Of a DNA stretch of 64,000 nt, positions 1 through 7,625 are shown in pieces. Origin of the DNA: Balneolaceae bacterium UBA3186 (GTDB lineage Bacteria > Bacteroidota > Rhodothermia > Balneolales > Balneolaceae); contig DEXK01000019.1 in the NCBI GenBank assembly GCA_002364085.1, positions 1 to 64,000 on the forward strand. Reading direction: 5' to 3'. Under the pieces are notes generated by a model. It was given only the letters and a program-made list of their open reading frames with translations, made no database searches and was not told the origin of the DNA. How positions within the stretch are numbered: the stretch's first letter is position 1; the number at the start of each line of letters is the position of its first letter. Both the position numbers and the translations under genes were made by a program.

Positions 1-44
1 CGGAGCCGTCGATTTCATTGCGTTCTTGGCTCGCCAATAATTCT
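1..44 (-). repeat. Partial copy of the structured repeat, cut by the window start
   Basis: Read on the minus strand, these 44 bases match the 5' part of the element at 27166-27313 with only one or two differences. The match covers its outer arm (AGAATTATTGGCG), the following conserved stretch, the ATCGAC arm of the second helix and the start of the small hairpin. The rest would lie outside the window, so its folding cannot be checked here. Confidence 0.7.
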
Positions 45-231
45 AATGGTCGGTTTGGTTGGAAGCTTTTTCTGAAATCGTCAGGATCTTAAGAAAAGAC
101 TCTGTTCCAAGTTTTTTGACACACATTCTATTTTTAGCATCCGCAAAGATCCCGAAATAAATTCTGGATTGTAGATGTCAGGTAATTCGTTGACAGTTTA
201 GTAGTGGTAGTTCTAGAAAAATTCGCCCTTA

Positions 232-377
232 GTATTTAAGACGGAAAAGAGAGCATGATCCGGATGCGTCTGCGAAGCAGAAATAATCCTTTCCGGTGAA
301 AAACCTAGAACTGCATCTGATCGAACGAAGACCTTTAGGATTATTCAGCGCAGGATCAGTGAACCCGTCTTAAATAC
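232..377 (+). repeat. 146-nt structured repeat / candidate structured RNA, copy A
   Basis: Nested helices are visible. P1 is 232-244 pairing with 365-377 (GTATTTAAGACGG/CCGTCTTAAATAC). P2 is 256-261 with 353-358 (TGATCC/GGATCA). P3 is a small hairpin at 270-280 (CTGC-GAA-GCAG). P4 is 282-290 with 337-345 (AATAATCCT/AGGATTATT). P4 closes a 46-nt loop that ends in GAACGAAGACCTTT. The element at 27166-27313 has the same order of helices, almost the same length and the same loop end, but different helix sequences. That is seen directly. That it is transcribed as an RNA is inference; it could instead be a mobile palindromic DNA repeat. Confidence 0.55.
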
Positions 378-590
378 TTCGGCTTGATCTTTTGCTACTT
401 TTGTATCAAGACAAAAGTAGGTACCAATCCTTTTCCGGTTGTTAGCAGGACTAAAGTCCTTGCTTGTTTATGTACGAGCTTAAGACAAGAACATAAGCTA
501 GATGGGGATTTATCCCCGGGTTTCTAAGAACCATCTAGTAATTTATACATGTTCATGTACTTTTGTACCGATAAAAGTACACAAACCTTA
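378..590. repeat. Gene-free stretch of hairpins and a REP-like palindrome
   Basis: No credible gene is present; an 82-codon open frame at 502-750 is antisense to the rhodanese gene and runs through the repeats. A 10-bp stem lies at 395-404/411-420 (CTACTTTTGT/ACAAAAGTAG). REP-like palindromes follow: AGGACT-AA-AGTCCT at 447-460, and an outer pair CTAGATGG/CCATCTAG at 498-505/531-538 enclosing GGGGAT-TT-ATCCCC. A further 8-bp stem is at 557-564/573-580 (GTACTTTT/AAAAGTAC). A related GGACT-TT-AGTCC palindrome followed by TTGCTTGTTTA occurs at 21208-21240. Such palindromes resemble REP elements moved by RAYT transposases, but no RAYT gene is in the window. Confidence 0.5.
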
Positions 591-1001
591 TCAACTACTG
601 AATATCGATCGACTCTCCCCTTCCACTTCATACCCGTCCGACATCCAACCTGTAATACCTGCGGATAAAACCCTCACATCATTAAATCCCAATCCTTTTA
701 CTTTTTTAGCTGCATTGGGAGCTTTTCTGCACATGGGATTGGAACAATAGAAAACGAGCGTAGAATTTTTATCTAGGTTTAAATCGCTTTCTGAAAATGA
801 ATTCGAATCTAAATTCTGAGCTCCGGGAATATGAGTTGTTTGCCAACGCATGGGATCGTTCATATCAAATACATGAACGTTTTCCTGAGGTAGAATCTCA
901 TTCAACTCTTTTGTAGAAATAGATTCAAGGTTCATTACCAATGGAAGGATATTTCTGAATACCATAATAAAGTCTCTTTGATGAACAGGCTTAGCCTGCA
1001 T
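591..1001 (-). CDS. Rhodanese-like domain protein
   Basis: This is a single-domain rhodanese. The family moves sulfane sulfur through a persulfide on the active-site cysteine. The protein shows the entry motif MRWQTTHIPGAQNL, the active-site loop FYCSNPMCRKA with the catalytic Cys, and the C-terminal GITGWMSDGYEVEG that closes the fold. No signal peptide or membrane segment is visible, so it is probably cytoplasmic. The longest reading gives 136 aa. The domain itself begins at MNLESIS, so starts at 965 or 935 (about 114 aa) are equally possible, and no strong ribosome binding site decides between them. The gene stands alone with repeats on both sides. Its sulfur acceptor cannot be inferred from context. 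Confidence 0.8.
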   Translation of the reverse strand: MQAKPVHQRDFIMVFRNILPLVMNLESISTKELNEILPQENVHVFDMNDPMRWQTTHIPGAQNLDSNSFSESDLNLDKNSTLVFYCSNPMCRKAPNAAKKVKGLGFNDVRVLSAGITGWMSDGYEVEGESRSIFSS

Positions 1002-1170
1002 GTTTCTTTACTTTATTAGTGACAGAAATGGATGAGTTTCTTACAAGGTTGGTGAGATTTTAATCGCACAAGCGGGACGCTTGCGCTGGGTTGGGGTTGA
1101 GGAAATTTAAAAAGTGAGTAAAATATTGTGCCACGAACTGTCACCCCCTCTTATTAGTTTAGTGAGCGTT

Positions 1171-1246
1171 GTCATCCTGAGGATACTTCCGAAGGATCTG
1201 CACAATGACTTAACCTTGCAGATTCTTCGCTTTCACTCAGAATGAC
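1171..1246. repeat. GTCAT...ATGAC palindromic repeat
   Basis: The unit begins GTCATCCTGAGGATAC and ends CTCAGAATGAC, with inner arms GATCTGC and GCAGATTC. It is the full-length form of a family whose half-units lie at 14091-14117 and 21301-21332. Similar GTCAT-bounded units occur elsewhere in this window. It lies in the gap between the rhodanese gene and the exonuclease gene. Confidence 0.6.
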
Positions 1247-1276
1247 TTTGCAAAAAGAGGCGATACAAGATCAAAA

Positions 1277-2266
1277 ATGCTAAAAGTAACTAAAGCCGGA
1301 TATCATGGAATAATCCTCCCCGAATTGGGAATAGGATTGGATTATTCGGGAACCAAAGCCGAGCATATTTTTATTTCTCATGCCCACGCCGATCATGTCC
1401 CGAGAAATAAGAAACTGAGCGTGTATGCTACTCCACCAACTGCAAAACTTATGAAATTGCGTGGTTTTGGCGGAGAAGTAAAACCCCTGGAGTTCAAACA
1501 AACACTGGAAACAGATACAGCGAAAATCACTTTATATCCCGCTGGACATATTCTCGGCTCTGCCATGACCTTCGTAGAAAGCTATCTGGGAAATCTTTTG
1601 TACACAGGCGATTATCGAACTCCATCCGCTCCTGCTACCGAAGGATTTGAACTTCCGGATGCAGTGATCGATACTTTTATCACAGAAGCCACATTCAGCC
1701 TCCCCATCTACAAATGGAAACCGGAAGAAGAACTCGCTGAACAAATTAGAAATTTTGCTACCCGAAATCTGGAAGATGGATATACTCCTATTTTCACTGC
1801 CTATAATCTGGGCAAAGCTCAGGAATTGATGTATATCTTAAAAGAGTTAAACCATCCTATGCAAATTCATGGCGCAGGATTTAAACTTTGTTCTGTTTAT
1901 GAAGACTTTGGTTTTCCACTTGGTGACTACGAAACCTATCAGCGAGAAAATTGTGAAGGAAAGATCCTTATCACACCCGTTTCCGCCTTGGGGAACGGCT
2001 TTGCATCCAACGTAAAGAAAAAGCGGATCGCCTACTGTTCGGGATGGGCAGCAAATGAATCCAGACAAACACAGCTTGCGGTAGATGAGCTGATTCCACT
2101 ATCTGATCACTTAGATTTCTTTGAGCTGATTGATCTGTGCAAAAAATTACATCCGAAAAAAATATTGATCACGCATACGCCGAATCCTAAAGTAGTTCAG
2201 CATTATTTGGATGAACTGGGGATTGTTTCGGGATTTTTAGATTTGGAGGCGGGCGATCATGAGTAG
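1277..2266 (+). CDS. Ligase-associated DNA exonuclease (metallo-beta-lactamase fold)
   Basis: This 329-aa protein has a metallo-beta-lactamase/beta-CASP fold. The zinc-binding signature FISHAHADHV (HxHxDH) is near residue 35, followed by a conserved GHILGSA and a TGDYR. A C-terminal ITHTPNP supplies the last family histidine. It resembles the mRNA 3'-end processing-like exonucleases encoded beside bacterial ATP-dependent DNA ligases. Here it lies 240 bp upstream of such a ligase on the same strand. The likely role is trimming DNA ends before ligation; the nuclease activity is family knowledge, not shown here. The gap to the ligase is filled by repeats, so the two may no longer share one transcript. 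Confidence 0.88.
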   Translation: MLKVTKAGYHGIILPELGIGLDYSGTKAEHIFISHAHADHVPRNKKLSVYATPPTAKLMKLRGFGGEVKPLEFKQTLETDTAKITLYPAGHILGSAMTFVESYLGNLLYTGDYRTPSAPATEGFELPDAVIDTFITEATFSLPIYKWKPEEELAEQIRNFATRNLEDGYTPIFTAYNLGKAQELMYILKELNHPMQIHGAGFKLCSVYEDFGFPLGDYETYQRENCEGKILITPVSALGNGFASNVKKKRIAYCSGWAANESRQTQLAVDELIPLSDHLDFFELIDLCKKLHPKKILITHTPNPKVVQHYLDELGIVSGFLDLEAGDHE

Positions 2267-2271
2267 TTCTA

Positions 2272-2385
2272 GGTTGACCCTCCCCTCAATCCCCTCCTAT
2301 GGAGGGGAAGCTCTTTGGTTTAGTAATAAATCTACAACAAAGAGTCTTCCTCTCTCGGGAGAGGAAACAAAGGAGAGGGTCAACC
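2272..2385. repeat. MITE-like element with 11-bp terminal inverted repeats
   Basis: GGTTGACCCTC at 2272-2282 is perfectly complementary to GAGGGTCAACC at 2375-2385. Two smaller palindromes lie inside: CCCCTCC/GGAGGGG at 291-297/301-307 of this kilobase, and CCTCTC/GAGAGG near 2349-2364. An 85-codon open frame crosses the unit but its composition is that of the repeat, not of a protein. A related CCCTCCC/GGGAGGG-type unit lies at 27423-27530. Confidence 0.6.
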
Positions 2386-2405
2386 ACAAATCCTCCAAAC
2401 TATTT

Positions 2406-2488
2406 GTCATTTCGACTATAGGGAGAAATCTAAAGAACTCAGAGTTATTAAAGATATTTTTAGATGTCTCACATTCGTTCGACATGAC
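2406..2488. repeat. GTCAT...ATGAC repeat between exonuclease and ligase genes
   Basis: Begins GTCATTTCGAC and ends TTCGACATGAC, so the ends are inverted copies of each other. It has the same boundaries as the other GTCAT-type units in the window and lies just before the ligase start codon. Confidence 0.5.
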
Positions 2489-2505
2489 AGAAAATGGATG
2501 TTTAA

Positions 2506-4224
2506 ATGATTACTAAGTCAAACTCGTTCAAGCTGTTAGCCGAAACCGCCCAATCCATCTCATCAACTCGTGGGAATAATGCGAAGATCAAGCTGTTCGT
2601 GGATTATCTATCCAAGCTGGAATCCGACAAAGATGTGGAATTAGCGACTCAGTTTTTAAGTGAAGGTGCTTTTTCTTCAGTTTCCGGGAAGCGAGCATCT
2701 GTGGGACATCGAACTATTGCGACTTTAGCAGCGGAGTTTTGTGAGATCGATTATGAAAAGGTCTTCAAGCCCAGCAGAACGGCAAGCGGTTCTTCTTCTG
2801 AAACTATTCAGCGTTTATTTGAAAATATTCCTGAAGCAAAAGCTAAGTGGAAATCAGAAGATCTGACTTTACAAGAGATCAATGAGATCTTTGAATCGCT
2901 GTACATCACTTCAAAAAGAGATGCTAAGCAGCAAATACTTTTGGATGCATGGAAGAGAATGTCGCCGTTGGAAGTAAAATATTTTATCCGAATTCTTGGG
3001 CAAGGTTCACTTAGAATTGGATTCGAAACTAAAAGTGTTGAAAATGCTATTGCTAAAACATACAGCAAAGAACTAGAAACGGTTCGCTACGCCCGAATGA
3101 TCTCCGGAAGTATTGGCAGAACAGCAATCATGGCAAAAAACAATACTCTCGGCGAAGCGACATTTAAGATGTTTAGTCCGATAGCTTTTATGTTGGCTTC
3201 CCCGATCGAAAGCAGAGCTGTTACCGATCTTTCAGAATATATTGCTGAGGAAAAGTTTGATGGGATGCGTTGTCAGGCTCATATTTCTGATGGCAGAATC
3301 GAGTTATTTTCCCGCGACTTAAATGAGATCACTTCTTCATTTCCTGAGATCATCGAATTCTTTTCTGATAAACAGCTTCCTGATCTGGTTTTGGATGGAG
3401 AGATATGTGTTTTCAAAGATGACACCATTCTTCCCTTTCAGCTTCTTCAAAAACGAATGGGCGTAAAAAAGCCTACGAAAAAATTACTAACTGAGTTTCC
3501 TGTACTATTTATCGCTTATGATATTTTGTATAAAGATGGAAATCCGTTATTTGATGATTTGTTATCGGTTCGTCGGGATAAACTCGAAAAGCTTTCAAAA
3601 AAATATTCTATTCCTATCACCTCACAGATGAAAATCGATAATCAGGACGATGTGGAAGAGCTTTTTCAGCGAGCACTAGATCATGGAAATGAAGGCTTGA
3701 TGCTGAAGCGAAAAGATTCGATGTATGAATACGGTCAACGTAGAAAATCCTGGCTGAAAGTTAAAAAGCCGAGTGGTTCTTTGGATACTGTTATGCTATA
3801 CGCTCACGCCGGAAGCGGAAAACGTGGTGGAACTTATTCTGATTTTACGCTGGGAATTTCAGTAAAAGATGATGATCGCTATGAGGAAGAATTCATCCCA
3901 ATCGGGAAAGCATACGGCGGCTATTCTGATGAAGAATTGAAAAAGATGAACAAGCTCATTAAGGATATCACGCTTGAAAGGTTCGGTCCTACTTTATTGC
4001 TTAAACCTCACCTAGTCATCGAACTGGAATTTGAAGAAATCCAGATCAACAAAAGAACCAAGGCGAAATACACGCTTCGTTTCCCGAGATTCAAAGCCAT
4101 TCGCTGGGATTTATCTCCATCCGATGCAGACACATTAAAAGATGTGGAACAGTTGTATCAGCAAAAAATTGATGTAGAAAGATTAAGACAGGGAAAAAAT
4201 CCTTCGTTTATTTTTAACTCTTGA
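2506..4224 (+). CDS. ATP-dependent DNA ligase
   Basis: At 572 aa this is the size of the archaeal/eukaryal-type ATP-dependent ligases found in some bacteria. An N-terminal DNA-binding helical domain occupies roughly residues 1-210 and contains GQGSLRIG. The adenylation domain carries motif I EEKFDGMR, with the lysine that takes AMP, and LDGEICVF (motif III). GNEGLMLKR (motif IV) and WLKVKK (motif V) follow. The C-terminal OB fold ends with TLRFPRFKAIRWD. It seals nicks using ATP. The upstream MBL exonuclease and downstream glycosylase place it in a DNA repair set. The DEXH helicase and phosphoesterase that often accompany this ligase are not in the window. Confidence 0.93.
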   Translation: MITKSNSFKLLAETAQSISSTRGNNAKIKLFVDYLSKLESDKDVELATQFLSEGAFSSVSGKRASVGHRTIATLAAEFCEIDYEKVFKPSRTASGSSSETIQRLFENIPEAKAKWKSEDLTLQEINEIFESLYITSKRDAKQQILLDAWKRMSPLEVKYFIRILGQGSLRIGFETKSVENAIAKTYSKELETVRYARMISGSIGRTAIMAKNNTLGEATFKMFSPIAFMLASPIESRAVTDLSEYIAEEKFDGMRCQAHISDGRIELFSRDLNEITSSFPEIIEFFSDKQLPDLVLDGEICVFKDDTILPFQLLQKRMGVKKPTKKLLTEFPVLFIAYDILYKDGNPLFDDLLSVRRDKLEKLSKKYSIPITSQMKIDNQDDVEELFQRALDHGNEGLMLKRKDSMYEYGQRRKSWLKVKKPSGSLDTVMLYAHAGSGKRGGTYSDFTLGISVKDDDRYEEEFIPIGKAYGGYSDEELKKMNKLIKDITLERFGPTLLLKPHLVIELEFEEIQINKRTKAKYTLRFPRFKAIRWDLSPSDADTLKDVEQLYQQKIDVERLRQGKNPSFIFNS

Positions 4225-4290
4225 TGGAATTAGTAATACATTTTAGCTGTTAAAATATCTCGAATATTCATATTACTTATTCATAACTAT

Positions 4291-5250
4291 ATGTCTAACT
4301 GGACGCTAAAATCTATTCCGCCACACGACTGGTTTCTATGCTTGGACGTTGAATCTTATTTCGATCATGAACATGATGTGGAAACCATATTTGAAGAAGG
4401 ATTTACACGTCCCGTTCCGATTGGTGATACAGATGTGATCGTAACAGTATTTTTTAACGGTGATCCTGATTCGCCTGAGTTCCATATCGAAACCAAAGAG
4501 TCTTTATCAAAGGAAGAAATCGCTGAAGCCAATATAAGTTTGTCTAAGATCTTAGGAACTGAAATGGATATCCGACCTTTGTACGATCAGGCTTCAGAAG
4601 ATCCACTTTTAGCTGATAAACTAAGTTCGTTGTACGGACTGAAAAGAATGACCAGAGCTAATTTATTCGAAGATATTCAAAACCGTATCGTAGAGATGCA
4701 AATGAATCATAAGCCCACTGCAAAGAAAATGATGTTTGCAGTTCGTGAAGCATATGGAACTGCTTTGGTTCATAACGGGAAAAGTATCCCTGCATGGCCA
4801 CGAGCTCATCAGCTTATGAAAGCAGATCCAATGAGCATTCGTAAGCTTGGCCCTACCAAAAGAAAAGGCGAATATCTTACGGGATTGGCTTCAGATATGG
4901 TAGGCGGAAATGTTGATATGGAGCACATTACAAATTGTGATCCTCAAGAGGCTTATGATCTGCTAACCAGTATCAAAGGTATTGGTCCTACTGCAGGACA
5001 AGATCTTATGATGATGAGAGGCAGACCGGATGCTGTTTTTCCCAGCAACAAAAAGAAAGATGAAGAAAAAGGACTGCGCCGTTGGATCATTGCCAGTTAT
5101 GGTGAAAATCCGCACACCATCAGTGAAAAGAAGTTTCAAAATTTGATCTCAAATTGGAATGGATTTGAAGGGGCTGCATTGGAGTTTTTATATGTGAATT
5201 GGATCATCAGCGAAAAAGAGAAGAAGGCTAGAGAAAAAACAGATAGGTAG
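4291..5250 (+). CDS. HhH-GPD family DNA glycosylase (AlkA-like)
   Basis: This 319-aa protein has the layout of AlkA-like 3-methyladenine glycosylases: an N-terminal beta-rich domain (residues 1-95), a helical domain, and a helix-hairpin-helix loop SIKGIGPTAGQDLMMM near residue 230. The family removes alkylated bases in base excision repair. After the hairpin, the usual FPxDD segment with the catalytic aspartate reads DAVFPSNKKKDEEKGLRR. Asn is in the expected place, and the nearest Asp is displaced by a lysine-rich insertion. Activity may be altered, or the alignment may be shifted. The gene follows the ligase by 66 bp on the same strand, fitting a repair cluster. Substrate unknown. Confidence 0.75.
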   Translation: MSNWTLKSIPPHDWFLCLDVESYFDHEHDVETIFEEGFTRPVPIGDTDVIVTVFFNGDPDSPEFHIETKESLSKEEIAEANISLSKILGTEMDIRPLYDQASEDPLLADKLSSLYGLKRMTRANLFEDIQNRIVEMQMNHKPTAKKMMFAVREAYGTALVHNGKSIPAWPRAHQLMKADPMSIRKLGPTKRKGEYLTGLASDMVGGNVDMEHITNCDPQEAYDLLTSIKGIGPTAGQDLMMMRGRPDAVFPSNKKKDEEKGLRRWIIASYGENPHTISEKKFQNLISNWNGFEGAALEFLYVNWIISEKEKKAREKTDR

Positions 5251-5318
5251 TAACTGTATTCTACACTAAAATAGATCGAAATCACTTATTAGTTTTCATG
5301 ATTTATTTACAAATAAAA

Positions 5319-5344
5319 AAGCCGACTGCATTCACAATCGGCTT
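5319..5344 (-). terminator. Rho-independent terminator of the fasciclin gene
   Basis: AAGCCGA (5319-5325) pairs with TCGGCTT (5338-5344). On the minus strand the stem is followed by a run of T. It sits just past the stop codon of the fasciclin gene. Confidence 0.8.
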
Positions 5345-5365
5345 AGTTTGGTTTAAAAGAATGAC

Positions 5366-5896
5366 CTAATAATCACTCTTTGAAGAATTCAGTGCTTTTT
5401 TGATACTTGGCGGCAGAATTACTTCATCAATTACATGCACAACACCATTGCTGGCATCCATATCTGCTTTTACTACTTCAGCATTTTCGATCATAACGCT
5501 TTCTCCATTACTTTTTATGGATGCATTACTTCCCTGAATTGTTTTAGCTTTCATTGTTTTAGTAACATCGTCCGACATTACTTCACCGGGAACTACATGA
5601 TAAGTAAGTACTGCTACCAACTTTTCTTTGTTTTCAGGCTTCAGTAGTTCATTTAAAACTCCCTCAGGAAGATTTTCAAACGCTTCGTTTGTTGGTGCAA
5701 AAACTGTATAGGGCCCTTCCGATTGAAATGTTGCCTCCAGATCAGCTGCTTCTACTGCTGTAGCTAATGTTGATAACGTCTCTGTTTCAGAAGTTAACTC
5801 AAGAATATTTGTTTCCTCCTGAGCTTTAACCTCGAACGAAAGGATTAATACTAGCGCTAATGTAAATAAATTTATTGCTCTCTTGAATAAGTTCAT
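5366..5896 (-). CDS. Secreted fasciclin (FAS1) domain protein
   Basis: This 176-aa protein has an N-terminal signal peptide (hydrophobic core about residues 9-22, cleavage likely after VKA) and one FAS1 domain. The FAS1 signatures are present: YTVFAPTNEAFENLP (H1 region), LTYHVVPGEV, and near the C-terminus GVVHVIDEVILPP. FAS1 proteins are small extracytoplasmic adhesion or matrix proteins; their ligands vary and cannot be read here. The protein should be periplasmic or secreted, since no lipobox is visible. It is a single gene with its own terminator. The function beyond adhesion is unknown. Confidence 0.88.
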   Translation of the reverse strand: MNLFKRAINLFTLALVLILSFEVKAQEETNILELTSETETLSTLATAVEAADLEATFQSEGPYTVFAPTNEAFENLPEGVLNELLKPENKEKLVAVLTYHVVPGEVMSDDVTKTMKAKTIQGSNASIKSNGESVMIENAEVVKADMDASNGVVHVIDEVILPPSIKKALNSSKSDY

Positions 5897-6034
5897 CTTG
5901 AATAGTTTTTATTAATGGTAACACTCACTTAAATAGAGATTAAAAATGATATGTTCCTATTAATAATAGAGCAGTTGATGCAAGTTCGAACTCACACTTA
6001 TCAGCGCCACAAGTCTTATATGTTAAGATCAAAA

Positions 6035-6057
6035 AAGCCTCTGAAAATAAGAGGCTT
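6035..6057. terminator. Bidirectional terminator between fasciclin gene and nhaA
   Basis: AAGCCTC (6035-6041) pairs with GAGGCTT (6051-6057), with A and T runs on the two sides. It ends nhaA transcription on the minus strand, 7 bp past the stop codon. Confidence 0.75.
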
Positions 6058-6063
6058 TTAAAT

Positions 6064-7374
6064 TTATTCTACAGGCCTAAGCTTAGATCTCAAAAAGAAA
6101 TAACCGAGTAACCCACTCAACAAAGAGCCCACAAAAATACCCACTTTCGAGTATTCTATGAATTCCTGATTAGTAAATGCAAGTCCTCCGATAAACAAGG
6201 ACATGGTAAATCCAACACCGGTTAAACAAGCAATTCCATAAAATATAGTCCATACTTTATCTGAATCGGGTAACTTAACTATACCTAATTTACTTGATAT
6301 CCATACTGAAAGCATGATACCGATCTGCTTTCCAAGAAACAGACCAAAGATAATTCCAAGGGTCAAAGTTGATGAAAAAGCTATTACAGTCTGTTCGGCT
6401 GAAAGTGCTACTCCTGCATTGGCAAAAGCAAAAACAGGCATAATAAAATAAGCTACAAGCGGATGTAGCTTATGTTCTAATTTGTGCAATGGACTTTCAA
6501 GTTTCTCTATGCCCTCTTCTAAATAGTGAAGAGCTGTTTCATCATCTTCTTTGTCAGGGGTGTTAAGAGAATTTCGAAACAATTTAACTCCATTCTCAAT
6601 GGTATCCAGTAACCCTTCCCGGTTTTTATGGGGGCTGGCCGGAATCATAAATCCTAAAACCACACCCGCTATGGTTGCATGAACACCTGATTTAAGTACG
6701 GCAACCCAAAGAATTAATCCTACGAAAAGATATAATGCTATTGAACGGATATTTGCCCAATTCATAATCATTAGTACCAATATAGCACCACCGGAAACTG
6801 CAAGTGCAGTCAATGATATTTTACTCGTGTAGAATAGAGCGATTACTACTACAGCAATTAAGTCGTCTACTACTGCTACTGCTGTAAGAAACACTTTTGC
6901 CCAAACCGGTACCCGGCTTCCGAGTAAAGCGAGTATTCCTAAAGCAAAAGCAATATCCGTTGCAATGGCAATGGCCCAACCATCCATAAATTCAGTACCG
7001 GCATTAAATCCGTAAAAGATCAATCCGGGAACAACAGCGCCTCCAAATGCAGCGATTATTGGAAGCAGAGCCGATTGCACGGTTGAAAGCTCCCCATATT
7101 TGATCTCCCGTTTTATCTCCAAACCGATCAATAGAAAGAAAATCGCCATCAATCCATCGTTGATCCATAAAATTAGTGGTTTCGAAATATTTCCGGATTC
7201 AAAACCTATGGTAAGCTTGGCTTGAAATAATTGAACGTACCAATCTGAAAGTGGTGAATTCGCTACAATAAGAGCTAATACTGCTGAAAAAAGTAGAAGA
7301 ATTCCTGAAAATGATTCTGTTTTGATGAATTCTTGTATTGGTGCCAAAGGCTTTTTTGATGAAGTCTTTTCCAT
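6064..7374 (-). CDS. nhaA: Na+/H+ antiporter NhaA
   Basis: This 436-aa inner membrane protein has about 12 hydrophobic segments. The NhaA signatures are clear: FFLLIGLEIKREI near residue 80, ATDIAFALG with the Asp equivalent to D133, and AVVDDLIAVVVIALFY with the paired ion-binding aspartates. NhaA exchanges external protons for internal sodium and protects against salt and alkaline stress. The protein is longer than E. coli NhaA (388 aa), mostly through a charged cytoplasmic loop around residues 250-300 (for example TPDKEDDETALHYLEEG). That loop is common in NhaA from this phylum. Upstream, 250 bp of gene-free DNA should hold its promoter. Together with the next gene it suggests a sodium-rich habitat. 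Confidence 0.95.
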   Translation of the reverse strand: MEKTSSKKPLAPIQEFIKTESFSGILLLFSAVLALIVANSPLSDWYVQLFQAKLTIGFESGNISKPLILWINDGLMAIFFLLIGLEIKREIKYGELSTVQSALLPIIAAFGGAVVPGLIFYGFNAGTEFMDGWAIAIATDIAFALGILALLGSRVPVWAKVFLTAVAVVDDLIAVVVIALFYTSKISLTALAVSGGAILVLMIMNWANIRSIALYLFVGLILWVAVLKSGVHATIAGVVLGFMIPASPHKNREGLLDTIENGVKLFRNSLNTPDKEDDETALHYLEEGIEKLESPLHKLEHKLHPLVAYFIMPVFAFANAGVALSAEQTVIAFSSTLTLGIIFGLFLGKQIGIMLSVWISSKLGIVKLPDSDKVWTIFYGIACLTGVGFTMSLFIGGLAFTNQEFIEYSKVGIFVGSLLSGLLGYFFLRSKLRPVE

Positions 7375-7625
7375 AATTTTAAAAATGTAGTGTTTTGTAA
7401 TAAGTTGATTTGTATATCCCTATTTAAAGTGCAGAAAGTGATTTTATAAATCAACTACATTCTTCAAAATGATGCTGAGGACACTTTTGAGATGGGAAAA
7501 ATAAAGCTGTAGGACAACACAAAAAATTTTGTGATCTACCTGTAGTAAGTGTTTTTACGATATGTATAAATAAGATGCTCATAGCAATATTTTGAAACAG
7601 AACTTAAAACTACGATGCACCATTC

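Noticed and set aside
502..750. 82-codon open frame
   Set aside because: It crosses palindromic repeats and overlaps the rhodanese gene on the other strand; no protein-like pattern.
2259..2516. 85-codon open frame between exonuclease and ligase genes
   Set aside because: It is made of the MITE-like element and a GTCAT repeat, and overlaps both neighbouring genes' ends.
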